A DNA stretch of 47,958 nucleotides from JAHEIJ01 sp040235565 (GCA_040235565.1 JBECLA010000034.1:1-47958); one strand, 5' to 3'. Positions 1 through 8,405 are shown, counted from the stretch's first letter. The notes: generated by a model from the sequence alone, not told the origin. A program made the numbers and translations.

Positions 1-395
1 CACGGACGCAATCGGGTGCACATGCCATGGCCAGGTACAGTCAGTACAATGGTCATCATTGCAGCGCTACATGGGTTATTCGTTGTATGTTCGTCGTAAT
101 CAGTCGCAGCCGGGGCCATATGATAAGGATTGTTCCGGCTATCCTTTTGCATGCCCTCCAGCAGGTGGAGTGATGTTGTAGTAGAGCAGGCAACTCGGCA
201 GATCAATCAATATACAGTTATCAAGTATTCCGTCAGAAACAGTTATCGAGCGCACAGTTTTTCTTGTGAGTAAGCTGTATATCTGACTTGTAAGTGGCTA
301 CACTTGGTCATTGATATTGACTATGCCTCCCCTGCTAACTCGGAAAGGAGGCGCCTTTTAATAATTAAAAAATACAATAAGGAGTTCTAAATCTC
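1..395. other. Left edge and leader of the first cytochrome gene
   Basis: No gene can be supported here. All three forward frames are open from base 1 (stops near 99, 170 and 181), so the tail of an upstream gene may lie at the edge, but no frame looks more convincing than the others. A weak hairpin AAGGAT-10-ATCCTT followed by TT lies at 125-148 and could end such a transcript. An inverted repeat GCCTCC / GGAGGC lies at 325-330 and 347-352, followed by a T-rich stretch, in what should be the leader of the next gene. The ribosome site AAGGAG is at 379-384. No promoter is obvious. Confidence 0.5.
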
Positions 396-1832
396 ATGAA
401 CGATTCGATTATTCGTTTCCCGCAGGTACCAAAGCCCCGGTCGCATGATAATTTATTGCAGTGGAGTGGATTTGTTCTTGCTGGTTTGTTAGCGATGGTT
501 GTATTGACGGGTTGTGATCGCAAGGACGTTGCGACAGCACCGGAGAAACCGGCTGAGACGAAACCCGCTGAAATGAAACCGGCTGAGATGAAACAAGCGA
601 AACAGATTGACTGGTCACAGGTCCCGGTAACCAAGATGAAGCTGTTCTATCCGGGCCAGTCCAGCTATGAGTGGCTGTTGAGCAGCGAACACAAGGAAGG
701 ATATGAAAGGATGCCAAAGGGCGTCGATTGCTTTTTCTGTCATGAGGATGAGGAAGAGGAATTTGGTAACAAAATCGTCAAGGGCGGGCCGCTGGAGCCA
801 ATGCCGGTCGAAGGCAAACCGGGAACGGTGGATCTGGAGATGCAGGTCGCCTATGACGACGACAAGGCCTATTTCCGGGCCCGTTGGAAGACACGCAATC
901 CGTATCCGGGTGAAGCGCATCCTTTCAGCCGTTTCAATGGTGAAAAATGGGAGCATTACGGTTACCCGAAGCTGGATCAGGTGGTGCAGGAAGGGAAACA
1001 GCCGGGTATTTACGAGGATCGGTTCTCCATGCTGATTGATGATGGCAGTGTACCCGACTTCAACATTCATGGCTGCTGGTTGACCTGTCACAATGGTTCA
1101 CGCGACATGCCTGACCTGGCCAGCAAGGAAGAAGTCAAGGCCAACCCGATTCTCGGTGACAACGGCCTGAAGAAAAAGGATGTGCGCAAGTACCTGCCTT
1201 CCACCCGGAACAGCAACAACTGGGTCGATACCAAGAGCCGGGAAGAAATCGATCAAATCGCCGCGGCTGGCGGATTCCTGGATCTGATGCAATGGCGTGC
1301 CCATCGCTCTAACCCGGTTGGGATGACCGATGACTTCCACGTCCTGGAGTACCGACTCAATGATGCCGGTAAAGGTCCGTTCAGCAAGAACTGGGACAAG
1401 GAAAAGCATCAGCCCAAGTTCATGTACGACAAGGCCAAATATGGCAGTAATGCAACTTCTGAGGAGCAAATACGCACCAAGCCGACAGCCCTCGTGCGTG
1501 AGCAGAATGCCGTGCCTTTCGATCCGAATGCGGAATGGAAGGAAGGGGACCTGATCCCGGCCTATATCACCAGTCGTGAGAATGCAAAGGGTTCGGCGGC
1601 AGATAACAACGACGCCAAGGGCACATGGGAAGACGGAATGTGGACCGTGGTGTTCTCCAGGAAGTTTGGCCTGACGAACCCGGATGACAAGAATCTGCAG
1701 CCGGGTAATGCCTATACCATCGGTTTTGCCATCCACGATGACAATATCACCACTCGCGGCCATTACGTGTACTGGCCAAGGAGTGTGGGATTTGGTACCA
1801 AGGCAGATATCGAAGCCACAAAAGTACCGTAA
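396..1832 (+). CDS. Lipoprotein c-type cytochrome, ethylbenzene dehydrogenase-related
   Basis: This 478-residue protein is probably an exported electron carrier anchored to a membrane by lipid. The N-terminus has a long n-region, a hydrophobic stretch at about 25-38 and a lipobox LTGC with Cys40. A Lys/Pro/Glu spacer (about 48-70) contains three PAE(T/M)K repeats. Two haem attachment sites are visible: CFFCH at 112-116 and CWLTCH at 227-232, the second with three residues between the cysteines rather than two. The body, ending in a segment with HDDN and GHYVYWPRS, resembles the haem-binding domain of the gamma subunit of ethylbenzene dehydrogenase and related DMSO-reductase-family enzymes. 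No molybdenum subunit is encoded nearby, so the partner is unknown. The start has AAGGAG at 379-384 and a hairpin follows the stop. Family assignment is moderately secure. Confidence 0.85.
   Translation: MNDSIIRFPQVPKPRSHDNLLQWSGFVLAGLLAMVVLTGCDRKDVATAPEKPAETKPAEMKPAEMKQAKQIDWSQVPVTKMKLFYPGQSSYEWLLSSEHKEGYERMPKGVDCFFCHEDEEEEFGNKIVKGGPLEPMPVEGKPGTVDLEMQVAYDDDKAYFRARWKTRNPYPGEAHPFSRFNGEKWEHYGYPKLDQVVQEGKQPGIYEDRFSMLIDDGSVPDFNIHGCWLTCHNGSRDMPDLASKEEVKANPILGDNGLKKKDVRKYLPSTRNSNNWVDTKSREEIDQIAAAGGFLDLMQWRAHRSNPVGMTDDFHVLEYRLNDAGKGPFSKNWDKEKHQPKFMYDKAKYGSNATSEEQIRTKPTALVREQNAVPFDPNAEWKEGDLIPAYITSRENAKGSAADNNDAKGTWEDGMWTVVFSRKFGLTNPDDKNLQPGNAYTIGFAIHDDNITTRGHYVYWPRSVGFGTKADIEATKVP
549..593 (+). repeat. 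Three tandem 15-bp repeats encoding PAE(T/M)K
   Basis: Three in-frame 15-bp units encode PAETK, PAEMK and PAEMK at residues 52-66 of the lipoprotein cytochrome. They fall in the flexible linker between the lipidated Cys and the folded domain, so a change in copy number would change linker length without breaking the frame. Confidence 0.8.
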
Positions 1833-1843
1833 GCGGACAGGTC

Positions 1844-1873
1844 AGGAGGTAGCCTGTTGGTTGGCTACCTCCT
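1844..1873 (+). terminator. Hairpin after the lipoprotein cytochrome gene
   Basis: A perfect 11-bp stem, AGGAGGTAGCC pairing with GGCTACCTCCT around an 8-base loop, starts 12 bases after the stop codon. The following bases are pyrimidine-rich (TCCTC) but not a pure T run, so it may be a moderate intrinsic terminator or a 3' stabilising hairpin. Confidence 0.65.
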
Positions 1874-2209
1874 TCCTCATTGTTGTGCTTGCTGTCAGAT
1901 GTATACATCACCGTAAAATCCCTGTTTCCGTTTGAATACATTCATCTTCCTGGTCTTGTCGCGCTGATCTGGATCAAGGAGGTAAGGAGCTGGGCATGCA
2001 GTACATTGTGTTACCTGGAATATCGCGAAGCGAAGGAGCTGGCGAAAAATTCAAGGAAACACATTCCGATGAAGATTATTTGTAATCAAATCCGGGTCTA
2101 TGGCAGGTAAATCCAGGGCTTCATGCGGTTGCAGTTTATTTGTAATAGGTTAGCGAGCTCAGGCCGGTTTTGCCGGGAGTGCACACAACATATCAAAAGG
2201 TAATAGATC
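1874..2209. other. Intergenic stretch with FNR-like site and tiny ORF
   Basis: Between the terminator and the SRPBCC gene there is no convincing full-size gene. An FNR/CRP-type near-palindrome CTGATCTGGATCAA lies at 1964-1977, one base off the TTGAT-N4-ATCAA consensus. Directly after it, AAGGAGGTAAGGAG precedes the very short ORF listed separately. A 76-codon ORF at 1880-2110 in another frame has no clear ribosome site and was not accepted. Confidence 0.4.
1996..2085 (+). CDS. Possible 29-residue peptide
   Basis: ATG at 1996 follows a purine-rich AAGGAGGTAAGGAG and opens 29 codons ending in the acidic sequence HSDEDYL. No hydrophobic segment or known family is visible. The strong ribosome-site-like sequence is the only support; it could be a leader peptide, or chance. 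Confidence 0.18.
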   Translation: MQYIVLPGISRSEGAGEKFKETHSDEDYL

Positions 2210-2656
2210 ATGTCCTCCAATACGATTCGCTTGCATCGCGTGCTCCGCGCGCCACCGGAAAGAATTTATCGGGCATTTCTTGATGCCGATGCAATGGTCA
2301 AATGGTTACCGCCGAACGGATTCACTGGCAAGGTCCATCAAATTGATGCCAAAATCGGCGGGAGCTACAAGATGTCATTCACAAACTTCACCACCGGAGA
2401 GAGTCATACGTTTGGTGGTAAGTATCTTGAGCTGGTCCCAAACGAACGTATTCGTAACACGGATGAATTTGATGACCCGAACTTGCCTGGTGAGATGGTG
2501 ACCACCGTGACTTTGAACAAGGTGTCTTGCGGGACCGAGGTGAATGTCATCCAGGAAGGTATCCCGGAAGCCATTCCGCCTGAAGCCTGTTATCTCGGCT
2601 GGCAGGAATCGCTCACATTACTGGCGCAACTCGTTGAGACCGAAATATCAGAGTAG
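2210..2656 (+). CDS. SRPBCC / AHSA1-family protein
   Basis: A 148-residue cytosolic protein of the START-like superfamily, AHSA1 branch. The N-terminal strand with APPERIYRAF, then DAMVKWLPPNGFT, the central GGSYKMSF and the C-terminal helix beginning GWQESLTLLAQLV are the usual landmarks. Such proteins fold as a helix-grip around a hydrophobic cavity. Members act as stress proteins, lipid or aromatic ligand binders, or partners of ArsR regulators; no ArsR gene is adjacent here, so the ligand cannot be inferred. The length is full for the family. It looks monocistronic, with about 500 bp before the next accepted full-size gene. Start ATG 2210 has a weak AAAGGTAA just upstream. Confidence 0.85.
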   Translation: MSSNTIRLHRVLRAPPERIYRAFLDADAMVKWLPPNGFTGKVHQIDAKIGGSYKMSFTNFTTGESHTFGGKYLELVPNERIRNTDEFDDPNLPGEMVTTVTLNKVSCGTEVNVIQEGIPEAIPPEACYLGWQESLTLLAQLVETEISE

Positions 2657-3153
2657 CGAGCGGGAGATTCCGCGCTGTCTGCTAGCGTCAGGCTGACCTG
2701 TCCATGCCGGGAGATTGCATGATTCAGGCGTGCAAACGGAGTATATAATGATTGCCAGGAGATGAACCAGCCATTGCTTGGTGAATGAAACGGTTGTTTA
2801 TCTCGACTACGCTTAAGCTGTAATTATCCGGGTCTGATGTAATCAGCAATTTTTATGGACATCGAAGCAATCCAGAACTATTCCTCTGACTCCTGATCAT
2901 CATACCGGGATATATGCCATGACGGCCATCGCGGTTCTGGTTTTGCGCAATCTATTGTACAGGATTCAGAACAGGCTATTTGGACTTGATGAAGCAGAAG
3001 TCATGCGCTCGACCCAACAGTATCTGGCAACCTACACATTATTGATAATCGTGTTTAACTTTACGCCATGGATTGCCATTCTCATTATTAAATGATTCCT
3101 TTTACGGGACGTATGGTGTTGCGTGATGGTAACTAAATAAGAGGGTCCTGGTC
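2657..3153. other. Intergenic stretch between SRPBCC and VOC genes
   Basis: Apart from the small membrane ORF at 2919-3095, listed separately, I see no gene. No strong hairpin with a T run follows the SRPBCC stop. Confidence 0.4.
2919..3095 (+). CDS. Possible 58-residue small membrane protein
   Basis: ATG 2919 opens 58 codons. The product has a hydrophobic N-terminal start (AIAVLVL), a polar middle (RNLLYRIQNRLFGLDEAEVMRS) and a C-terminal hydrophobic segment (about residues 40-57, LLIIVFNFTPWIAILIIK), which is a sensible single-pass or hairpin membrane layout. The frame stays open upstream to about 2838 but has no better start. The ribosome site is poor. I do not recognise a family; conservation in relatives would be needed to accept it. 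Confidence 0.35.
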   Translation: MTAIAVLVLRNLLYRIQNRLFGLDEAEVMRSTQQYLATYTLLIIVFNFTPWIAILIIK

Positions 3154-3570
3154 ATGAAGCCACGTATCAGCATGATTACACTGGGAGTTCGTGATCTCGC
3201 GGCAGCAGTGAAGTTCTACGAAGAGGGGCTGGGTTTCCCAAGGCTGGAATCGCCACCGGAGGTTGCCTTTTTTACGCTTAATGGGAGCTGGTTGGGACTC
3301 TATGGACGTGATGATCTGGCGGCAGATGCGAACGTGTCCTCCGAGGGCGGCGGGTTCGAGTCATTCTCACTTGCCCATAACGTGGAGTCAGAGGCTGAGG
3401 TGGATGAAGTGATGGCGCAGGCAATGAAAGCCGGTGCTACGCTTGTGAAGCAACCGACAAAGGTTTTTTGGGGTGGGTACAGTGGTTATTTCAAGGATCC
3501 TGATGGTCATCTGTGGGAAATTGCCCACAACCCCCTTTTCTGGGTTGGACCAGGTGATACCAGTGAATAA
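3154..3570 (+). CDS. VOC (glyoxalase/bleomycin-resistance fold) protein
   Basis: A 138-residue single VOC module with its two beta-alpha-beta-beta-beta units: the first begins RISMITLGVRDLAAAVKFYEEGLGF, the second ends in YFKDPDGHLWEIAHNP. His and Glu residues at the usual metal positions (GHLWEIAH) are present, so a metal-dependent lyase, isomerase or dioxygenase activity is possible, but members also act as simple binding proteins. The sequence FWGGYSGYFKDPDGHLWE is typical of the uncharacterised glyoxalase-like subgroup. GAGGG at about 3142 precedes the ATG. The neighbours give no pathway. Confidence 0.85.
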   Translation: MKPRISMITLGVRDLAAAVKFYEEGLGFPRLESPPEVAFFTLNGSWLGLYGRDDLAADANVSSEGGGFESFSLAHNVESEAEVDEVMAQAMKAGATLVKQPTKVFWGGYSGYFKDPDGHLWEIAHNPLFWVGPGDTSE

Positions 3571-3694
3571 CAACCGGTTATTGTCAAGAAAGTATTCGTA
3601 ATGATTTCGTCGATCATGGCTATTGGCAGGTGAGAAAAACTTGTTTTCGAATACACTTAAATGTTGAGAATGGCTATTAGATTCGGGTGATACG

Positions 3695-4027
3695 ATGAAG
3701 AGCCTCAATAATTACTTGTTTGGTTTGGTGATTGCTACGTTTTGTAGCATGCCCGGGTGGGCAGCTGACAAGGAGCCAACGTCAGTAGCTGCTGCGCAAC
3801 AGCGGGAACTGATCTACTGCGCCGGTTACATGACGCATGAAGAGCGCGAGGCCTTTCGCACCCGGGTGCGTGCCGCACGTACCCCGGAGGAGAAAGCGGC
3901 GGTGCGTCAGGCACATCAGGAGGAGATGCGGGCCAGGCTCACTGAGCGAGGAATCGATCCGGTCGAGTGCGAACCGCAGTTTCAGCGTGAGCGATTACGC
4001 CTGAGGCAGCGAGGGGGTAAGCCATGA
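3695..4027 (+). CDS. Small periplasmic helical protein, unknown function
   Basis: A 110-residue protein with a signal peptide (MKSLNNYLFGLVIATFCS, probable cleavage after GWA). The mature part is charged and helical, with MTHEEREAFRTRVRAARTPEEKAAVRQAHQ, a pattern shared with many small proteobacterial proteins that look loosely like Spy/CpxP (hexa-Glu/Arg helices), though no LTxxQ motif is evident. Two Cys remain in the mature part, in LIYCAGY and PVECEP. Its stop overlaps the start of the next gene (ATGA), so it is translationally coupled to a monoheme cytochrome and may be its partner. Function unknown. Confidence 0.75.
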   Translation: MKSLNNYLFGLVIATFCSMPGWAADKEPTSVAAAQQRELIYCAGYMTHEEREAFRTRVRAARTPEEKAAVRQAHQEEMRARLTERGIDPVECEPQFQRERLRLRQRGGKP

Positions 4028-4326
4028 ACACGCGGCGGTTCCTGCCCATGGTCTGGCTGATTCTTGCATTACCCGGTCTCATAACAGTAGCGGCCTGCAC
4101 CGATACGGGAAAGGATGATCCGGTGATACGTGGCGAGGAAATTCACAAAGTGTGCCTGCCCTGTCATAACACTACATTGTATGTTTCGTCACAGCGCAAG
4201 ATCACCTCACTGCCAGAGCTGCGGGAGGAGGTGACTCGTTGGGGCGATTATTACAACCCGGCGCTGTCAGAACAGGATGTCGAAGATGTCACTGCATACC
4301 TTAATGCGAAGTTTTATAACTTCTAG
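4024..4326 (+). CDS. Monoheme lipoprotein cytochrome c
   Basis: A 100-residue class I-like cytochrome c. Residues 1-24 form a lipoprotein signal ending in the lipobox VAAC (Cys25). The haem site CLPCH is at 44-48. The short C-terminal part (LPELREEVTRWGDYYNPALSEQDVEDVTAYLNAKFY) matches the terminal helix of small c5/c8-like carriers. No obvious Met ligand is conserved in the usual place, so the sixth ligand is uncertain. It overlaps the upstream gene by 4 bp (ATGA), which implies co-translation. It is probably a periplasmic electron shuttle attached to a membrane. Confidence 0.85.
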   Translation: MNTRRFLPMVWLILALPGLITVAACTDTGKDDPVIRGEEIHKVCLPCHNTTLYVSSQRKITSLPELREEVTRWGDYYNPALSEQDVEDVTAYLNAKFYNF

Positions 4327-4446
4327 TCTGGTGGCGGGATAGCTTATTTGCAGTGATAGATAAAAAATGGATTCAGTGAGCGATCAATGTCCAATATATG
4401 TCAGGCGATGCCCGGACTTCATCACTAATTGCATGAAGTGAAAAAA

Positions 4447-4893
4447 ATGAAGGTGGCTATTCGCAGGGCGAGCATGCAGGACGCGGCAGCAATCTGTGCA
4501 TTGCTGTGCGAGCTGGAAAATACGGATTTTTCCCAGGATACATTCCGGGACGTATTGCAGCAAAATCTTGAAGACGAACGGATTGGTTATTTTATTGCGG
4601 AGGCTGATAAACAAACAGTGGGTTTTGGAAGTATATATTTAAACAAACTACTTCATCATTGCGGTGTAGTAGCTGAAATCCAGGAACTGATCGTTGCCAG
4701 TGAATACCGGAATAAAAAAATTGGTCGCAATCTCGTACATAAAATGATTGAGTGGAGTGAAAAGCTCGGGGCACTACAGGTGGAGGTCGCCTGTAATAAA
4801 TCGAGACACGAGGCACAGGCCTTTTATAAAGCTATTGGCTTTGTCCACAGTCACGCCAAATTAGTGCTTAAAGACAGCGTTAAATACCAGTAA
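4447..4893 (+). CDS. GNAT-family N-acetyltransferase
   Basis: About 148 residues. The start at 4447 gives MKVAIRRASMQDAAAICAL, the normal GNAT N-terminus; an ATG at 4429 would add six residues. The acetyl-CoA loop is seen as EYRNKKIGRNLV (Q/RxxGxG/A type, with K-I-G), followed by the typical C-terminal ACNKSRHEAQAFYKAIGFV. Substrate cannot be read from the sequence. It converges on the GGDEF-EAL gene with only 14 bp between stops. Confidence 0.85.
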   Translation: MKVAIRRASMQDAAAICALLCELENTDFSQDTFRDVLQQNLEDERIGYFIAEADKQTVGFGSIYLNKLLHHCGVVAEIQELIVASEYRNKKIGRNLVHKMIEWSEKLGALQVEVACNKSRHEAQAFYKAIGFVHSHAKLVLKDSVKYQ

Positions 4894-4907
4894 TGCTTGT
4901 GATTAAG

Positions 4908-7025
4908 TTAAGCGGTGTCTGGTGCAGCGGTGTATGCACCGTGTACGCTGTTTCCAGAACTGATCCAGGTTACAAAATCAGGCTCCTTTAGTGGTGGACT
5001 TATGAGGTTGCCCTGAAATGTATGGCAGCCCATTAATTTAAGCGCCTTACATTGGGCATCAGTTTCCACGCCTTCAGCTACAACATTCATTCCCATATGA
5101 TCGGCAATGGCAATGATTGTCTCGATCAATTTGTCAGTCCTGGAAAGCGGCATGTCATGGATGAAGAGTTTGTCTATTTTTAGTTCATGTAGTGATAGAT
5201 TTTTCAACCATGCCAGGGAAGAATAGCCGGTGCCGAAATCATCGATTGAAAAAGTTATTCCCAATCCGCTTAACTGGTTGATTTTGTCGGATACACTGTT
5301 TATGTCCCGCATGAAGGTGCTTTCTGTAATTTCTATGTTAAGACGGGAAGGTTCGATATGGGTCTCATCAAGAACTGTTTTGACCATGCGTGTAAATCCG
5401 GGACTGTCAAATTGCCAGGGGCTGACATTGATTGATAGGCGCCCAGGTAACTGGTGATTCTGATCTTTCCACTTTTTCAGGTAATAACAAGATTGGCGTA
5501 AAATATATTCCCCAAGAGAGTGTATTAATCCGGTTTCTTCTGCGATTGTGATAAATTCACGAGGAGGAATATAGCCGAATTCCGGGTGTTTCCATCGCGC
5601 CAGGACTTCAGCGCCAACCAGTTTATTGTTGATGTCTATTTGTGGCTGGAAATTTAATTCAACTTCCCTGTTTTCTATTGCGGCACGCATACCTTTATCA
5701 ATGAGAAGCCGACGATCGACATCTTTTTTAAGTTTTGGTGCAAAAACCTTCACATTGTTACGTCCAATCGATTTGGCTCGATATAATGCCATGTCGGCCT
5801 GCTTCAGGATGTCAGATAATCGTTGTGCTTCATATTTGAATATCGCTATCCCTATACTCGCACCGATCACCAGTTCATGTTCGAAGATCCGGTAGGGCTT
5901 GATCATCTCGTCGCAAATGTCTTGGGCAATTGATTTTGCCGCTGTTTCGGCTTCTTCTTCCTGCTCGGATAGTCCGCCGAATAATATCGCAAATTCATCA
6001 CCCCCAAGGCGCACAGGAAGATGATCCTCTGGCAGAAAGTTCCTCAATCGTTGGGAGACCATTTGTAACAACCGATCGCCGATGTCATGGCCGAGGGAAT
6101 CATTAATAAGTTTAAATTGATCCAGATCCAGCAGTAACATGGCGCCATATGAGTTGGTTTGGGTACAGATTTTTAACATCTTATCCAGTTTTTGTGGAAT
6201 GGCACGTCGGTTTGGCAGATCAGTCAGATAATCGTGGAGCGCCATATACTTGAGTTTGTCTTCATAGTCCTCTCTGCGAGCTGTTTCTGCACGTAACGCG
6301 AGTACTTTCTCTTCAAGTGCTCTGGAGCGGGAACGTAATTCTTGAGCAAAAGCGATACTGACGAGGATCACTAGCAGCAGAAAGGCAAATTCACCCAGAT
6401 AGATAGATTGCAGATTGAGGTTGTCAATCAGCTCGGCATGGAGTATGAATAGAAATTGTAGTACCAGGTATATGGTTATTGATATGACCCGCGGGTTTTT
6501 GACTTTTTTCCATATCGATACGCTTTGGTAAAATGACCAACCAAAAATGGTATAGGTGGCCGCATAATAAACCCATGCGATTGGTGCAATTTCAGTCTCG
6601 AAATTATTTAAAACTTCGCCCCAGGGCAAGATGATTGGAGTGGCAGGAGAAATTTTTTCGTATAAAAAGCTATATGGTGACCAGATATTGATGAAGAATA
6701 ACGCGCCAAAAATGATACTGAGTGTAAGCAGGAATTTTTGAAAGGTCTGCAGACTGAAAAATAATGCGAGAAACCAGATAAATACCGGATAGACCAGACA
6801 AACAATAGCCATCTGGGTACGGGCAATATCAGAAACAGCCTCAATATCATCAGCGTGGTACCATTGCGCCGAAAGCAGCATGTAGATGCCAAGCAAGAGT
6901 GATAAAACCCCAAAAGCGAGAAATACCTGTTCTTCGCGTCGTATTAAACCAAACAGAGAGAACTGCATACCAGCAAACAGGCATGTTCCACTACCAAGCA
7001 ACAATAGAGTGACAAAGATATCCAC
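4908..7025 (-). CDS. Membrane GGDEF-EAL protein (c-di-GMP turnover)
   Basis: A 705-residue inner-membrane protein. About residues 1-228 carry roughly seven hydrophobic segments, then a short coiled linker (228-255), a GGDEF domain and an EAL domain. The GGDEF signature is intact at 341-345 (RLGGDEF) but no RxxD inhibitory site precedes it. The EAL domain has EVL at 473-475, INVSPWQF from 532, EITES from 565, DDFGTGYSSL at 595-604, KIDK at 616-619, EGVET at 651-655 and FQG at 670-672, so the metal and catalytic residues appear present. It could both make and degrade c-di-GMP; which activity dominates cannot be told. The membrane part may sense a ligand or the membrane state. It appears to be transcribed alone. 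Confidence 0.92.
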   Translation of the reverse strand: MDIFVTLLLLGSGTCLFAGMQFSLFGLIRREEQVFLAFGVLSLLLGIYMLLSAQWYHADDIEAVSDIARTQMAIVCLVYPVFIWFLALFFSLQTFQKFLLTLSIIFGALFFINIWSPYSFLYEKISPATPIILPWGEVLNNFETEIAPIAWVYYAATYTIFGWSFYQSVSIWKKVKNPRVISITIYLVLQFLFILHAELIDNLNLQSIYLGEFAFLLLVILVSIAFAQELRSRSRALEEKVLALRAETARREDYEDKLKYMALHDYLTDLPNRRAIPQKLDKMLKICTQTNSYGAMLLLDLDQFKLINDSLGHDIGDRLLQMVSQRLRNFLPEDHLPVRLGGDEFAILFGGLSEQEEEAETAAKSIAQDICDEMIKPYRIFEHELVIGASIGIAIFKYEAQRLSDILKQADMALYRAKSIGRNNVKVFAPKLKKDVDRRLLIDKGMRAAIENREVELNFQPQIDINNKLVGAEVLARWKHPEFGYIPPREFITIAEETGLIHSLGEYILRQSCYYLKKWKDQNHQLPGRLSINVSPWQFDSPGFTRMVKTVLDETHIEPSRLNIEITESTFMRDINSVSDKINQLSGLGITFSIDDFGTGYSSLAWLKNLSLHELKIDKLFIHDMPLSRTDKLIETIIAIADHMGMNVVAEGVETDAQCKALKLMGCHTFQGNLISPPLKEPDFVTWISSGNSVHGAYTAAPDTA

Positions 7026-7247
7026 CGGATATGACCGCAGCCTGTTTTTTAACAGTTATTTTAAATTCGGCGCAAAGCCGTAAAATTTAGTATAGCAACG
7101 GAAATCCAGAGTGACGGAAATGGCAGGGTGCGAGTATTTATCTAACTCATTGATAATCTGGATTTATTCATTTCCATACAAATTGGGGCAGATATGTATC
7201 TATCAGATCCGCCCCGGTAGTGATGTTTTCGGTGCCGGCGGCTTATT
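7026..7247. other. Short upstream region of the GGDEF-EAL gene
   Basis: A 222-bp gap with the GGDEF-EAL promoter region on the minus strand and the 3' end of the methyltransferase gene. No gene or strong hairpin was seen. Confidence 0.4.
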
Positions 7248-8018
7248 TCATGTGGTGGCTTTCATCGCCCGGTGATAGCCTATGGTCCCGGCCAGTAATG
7301 GCAGGCTTGATACCTGCTCAAAGCCCACCGTTCGCAGCATGTCGGAGATTTCATCGACGGAATAGAACATGCGCAAGGCATCGATAAAATAAGTTTTGCA
7401 GCGATGGGATGATTCCGAGCTGCCCAGCAGTACCGCAGTAAAGTGCAGAAAAAAACGCAGGTAGAGGTAATAGCCCTGTTCGACGATCTTGTTGGCCGGT
7501 CGCAGCATATCGGCATGATAGAAATAGCCACCTGGTTTGAGTACCCGTTCAATCTCCCGAAACACTGCCATGACAGGCAGATGGCGGGAGGCATACTGCA
7601 GGGTTACCACATCGAAATGGTTATCCGGAAAGGGTAGTTTGCGAACATCACCGATGGTGCTGTCGATATGCATACCCAGTTTCTCGGCAGTCTGCCGTCC
7701 GGCCTCCTGCATGTGTTTGCTGCGATCGATGGCGTGGACTTGCAAATCCGGTTGTTTTTTGAGCAGCGCAATCCCGACAGCGTTGGTGCCGGCACAGACA
7801 TCCAGAACTTTCTGTCCGCTCTGTACCTCGATGGTGGTGATAAAACGCCGGCAGAGCCAGTCCCACATGCCGAGGCTGGCAATACGGTTGGCAGTGTCAT
7901 AATAACTGGCGACATCCGCAAAGACATCGTTCAGATCTTCACGCCAGACCTGGTCAAACTGTGTTTCCCGATTTTCTTCTCGGATGGAAAAGGAAAGCGC
8001 ACGCTCTGCATTGGTCAT
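7248..8018 (-). CDS. UbiE/COQ5-like SAM methyltransferase
   Basis: A 256-residue class I methyltransferase. Motif I is VLDVCAGTNAVG at 71-82, followed by an acidic residue in HAIDRSKHM, then GDVRKLPFPDNHFDVVTLQY (motifs II-III) and RVLKPGGYF. The overall order and the C-terminal GFEQVSSLPLLAGTIGYHRA resemble UbiE/COQ5 enzymes, which C-methylate demethylmenaquinone or the ubiquinone precursor. True UbiE usually has LDLAxGTG; here the Cys-Ala-Gly-Thr-Asn variant and lack of ubiB/ubiJ neighbours point to a paralogue with another substrate. The start is followed by a 16-bp palindrome upstream (8083-8098) that may be its operator. Confidence 0.8.
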   Translation of the reverse strand: MTNAERALSFSIREENRETQFDQVWREDLNDVFADVASYYDTANRIASLGMWDWLCRRFITTIEVQSGQKVLDVCAGTNAVGIALLKKQPDLQVHAIDRSKHMQEAGRQTAEKLGMHIDSTIGDVRKLPFPDNHFDVVTLQYASRHLPVMAVFREIERVLKPGGYFYHADMLRPANKIVEQGYYLYLRFFLHFTAVLLGSSESSHRCKTYFIDALRMFYSVDEISDMLRTVGFEQVSSLPLLAGTIGYHRAMKATT

Positions 8019-8405
8019 ATTAATTACTCTTTATTGTTTTTCGTCGTGATATGAATATAGCAGTTTCGATAGATTTTCAAAGTGAAATATTCATTTCAGA
8101 ATGAGGCCGGGTATTGAGAACATGTTTTCGTGCAAATTTGCGGAGGGCCATGGCCGAATTGGGTGAGAAGAAGATCGTCGAAGCAGTCGTTGGAATTAGT
8201 GGCACATAGGTTGACTAGTCCGGTTTATGAAATTGTGTGCCGTGAAGTAAGGCCTGTTAAAGCGGAGTAAAAAAACGAAGCTGCGGATCTCTTATCTGGA
8301 TCAGGCTGGCAATGTAGAGTGACAGTCTGGCTGTTGCCCGTGGCAAACCCGGAAGAAATTGATCAAACTCGTGATAAATAACAGACAGGATTGGCTGTAA
8401 TGATG
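8019..8405. other. Intergenic stretch, methyltransferase leader and tail of the phosphotransferase gene
   Basis: Apart from the palindrome at 8083-8098 I see no gene. The part nearest 8400 is the 3' flank of the leftward membrane phosphotransferase gene; no clear T-run hairpin was found there. Confidence 0.4.
8083..8098. promoter_or_regulatory. 16-bp palindrome upstream of the methyltransferase
   Basis: TGAAAT-ATTC-ATTTCA, 65 bp upstream of the methyltransferase start. It could be an operator or a cruciform; the spacing fits a promoter-proximal regulator site. Confidence 0.35.

Noticed and set aside
1..181. Possible 3' end of an upstream gene at the left edge
   Set aside because: All three forward frames are open here and none shows a recognisable protein end, so no frame can be chosen.
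365..634. Minus-strand ORF with SAGF repeats
   Set aside because: The repeats are the reverse frame of the PAE(T/M)K linker repeats.
615..1763. Long minus-strand ORFs (615-1091 and 1098-1763) opposite the first cytochrome gene
   Set aside because: They lie antisense to a gene with clear motifs, have no ribosome sites and resemble codon-shadow ORFs.
1880..2110. 76-codon rightward ORF
   Set aside because: No ribosome site, no recognisable sequence, and it overlaps the FNR-like site and the better-supported tiny ORF.
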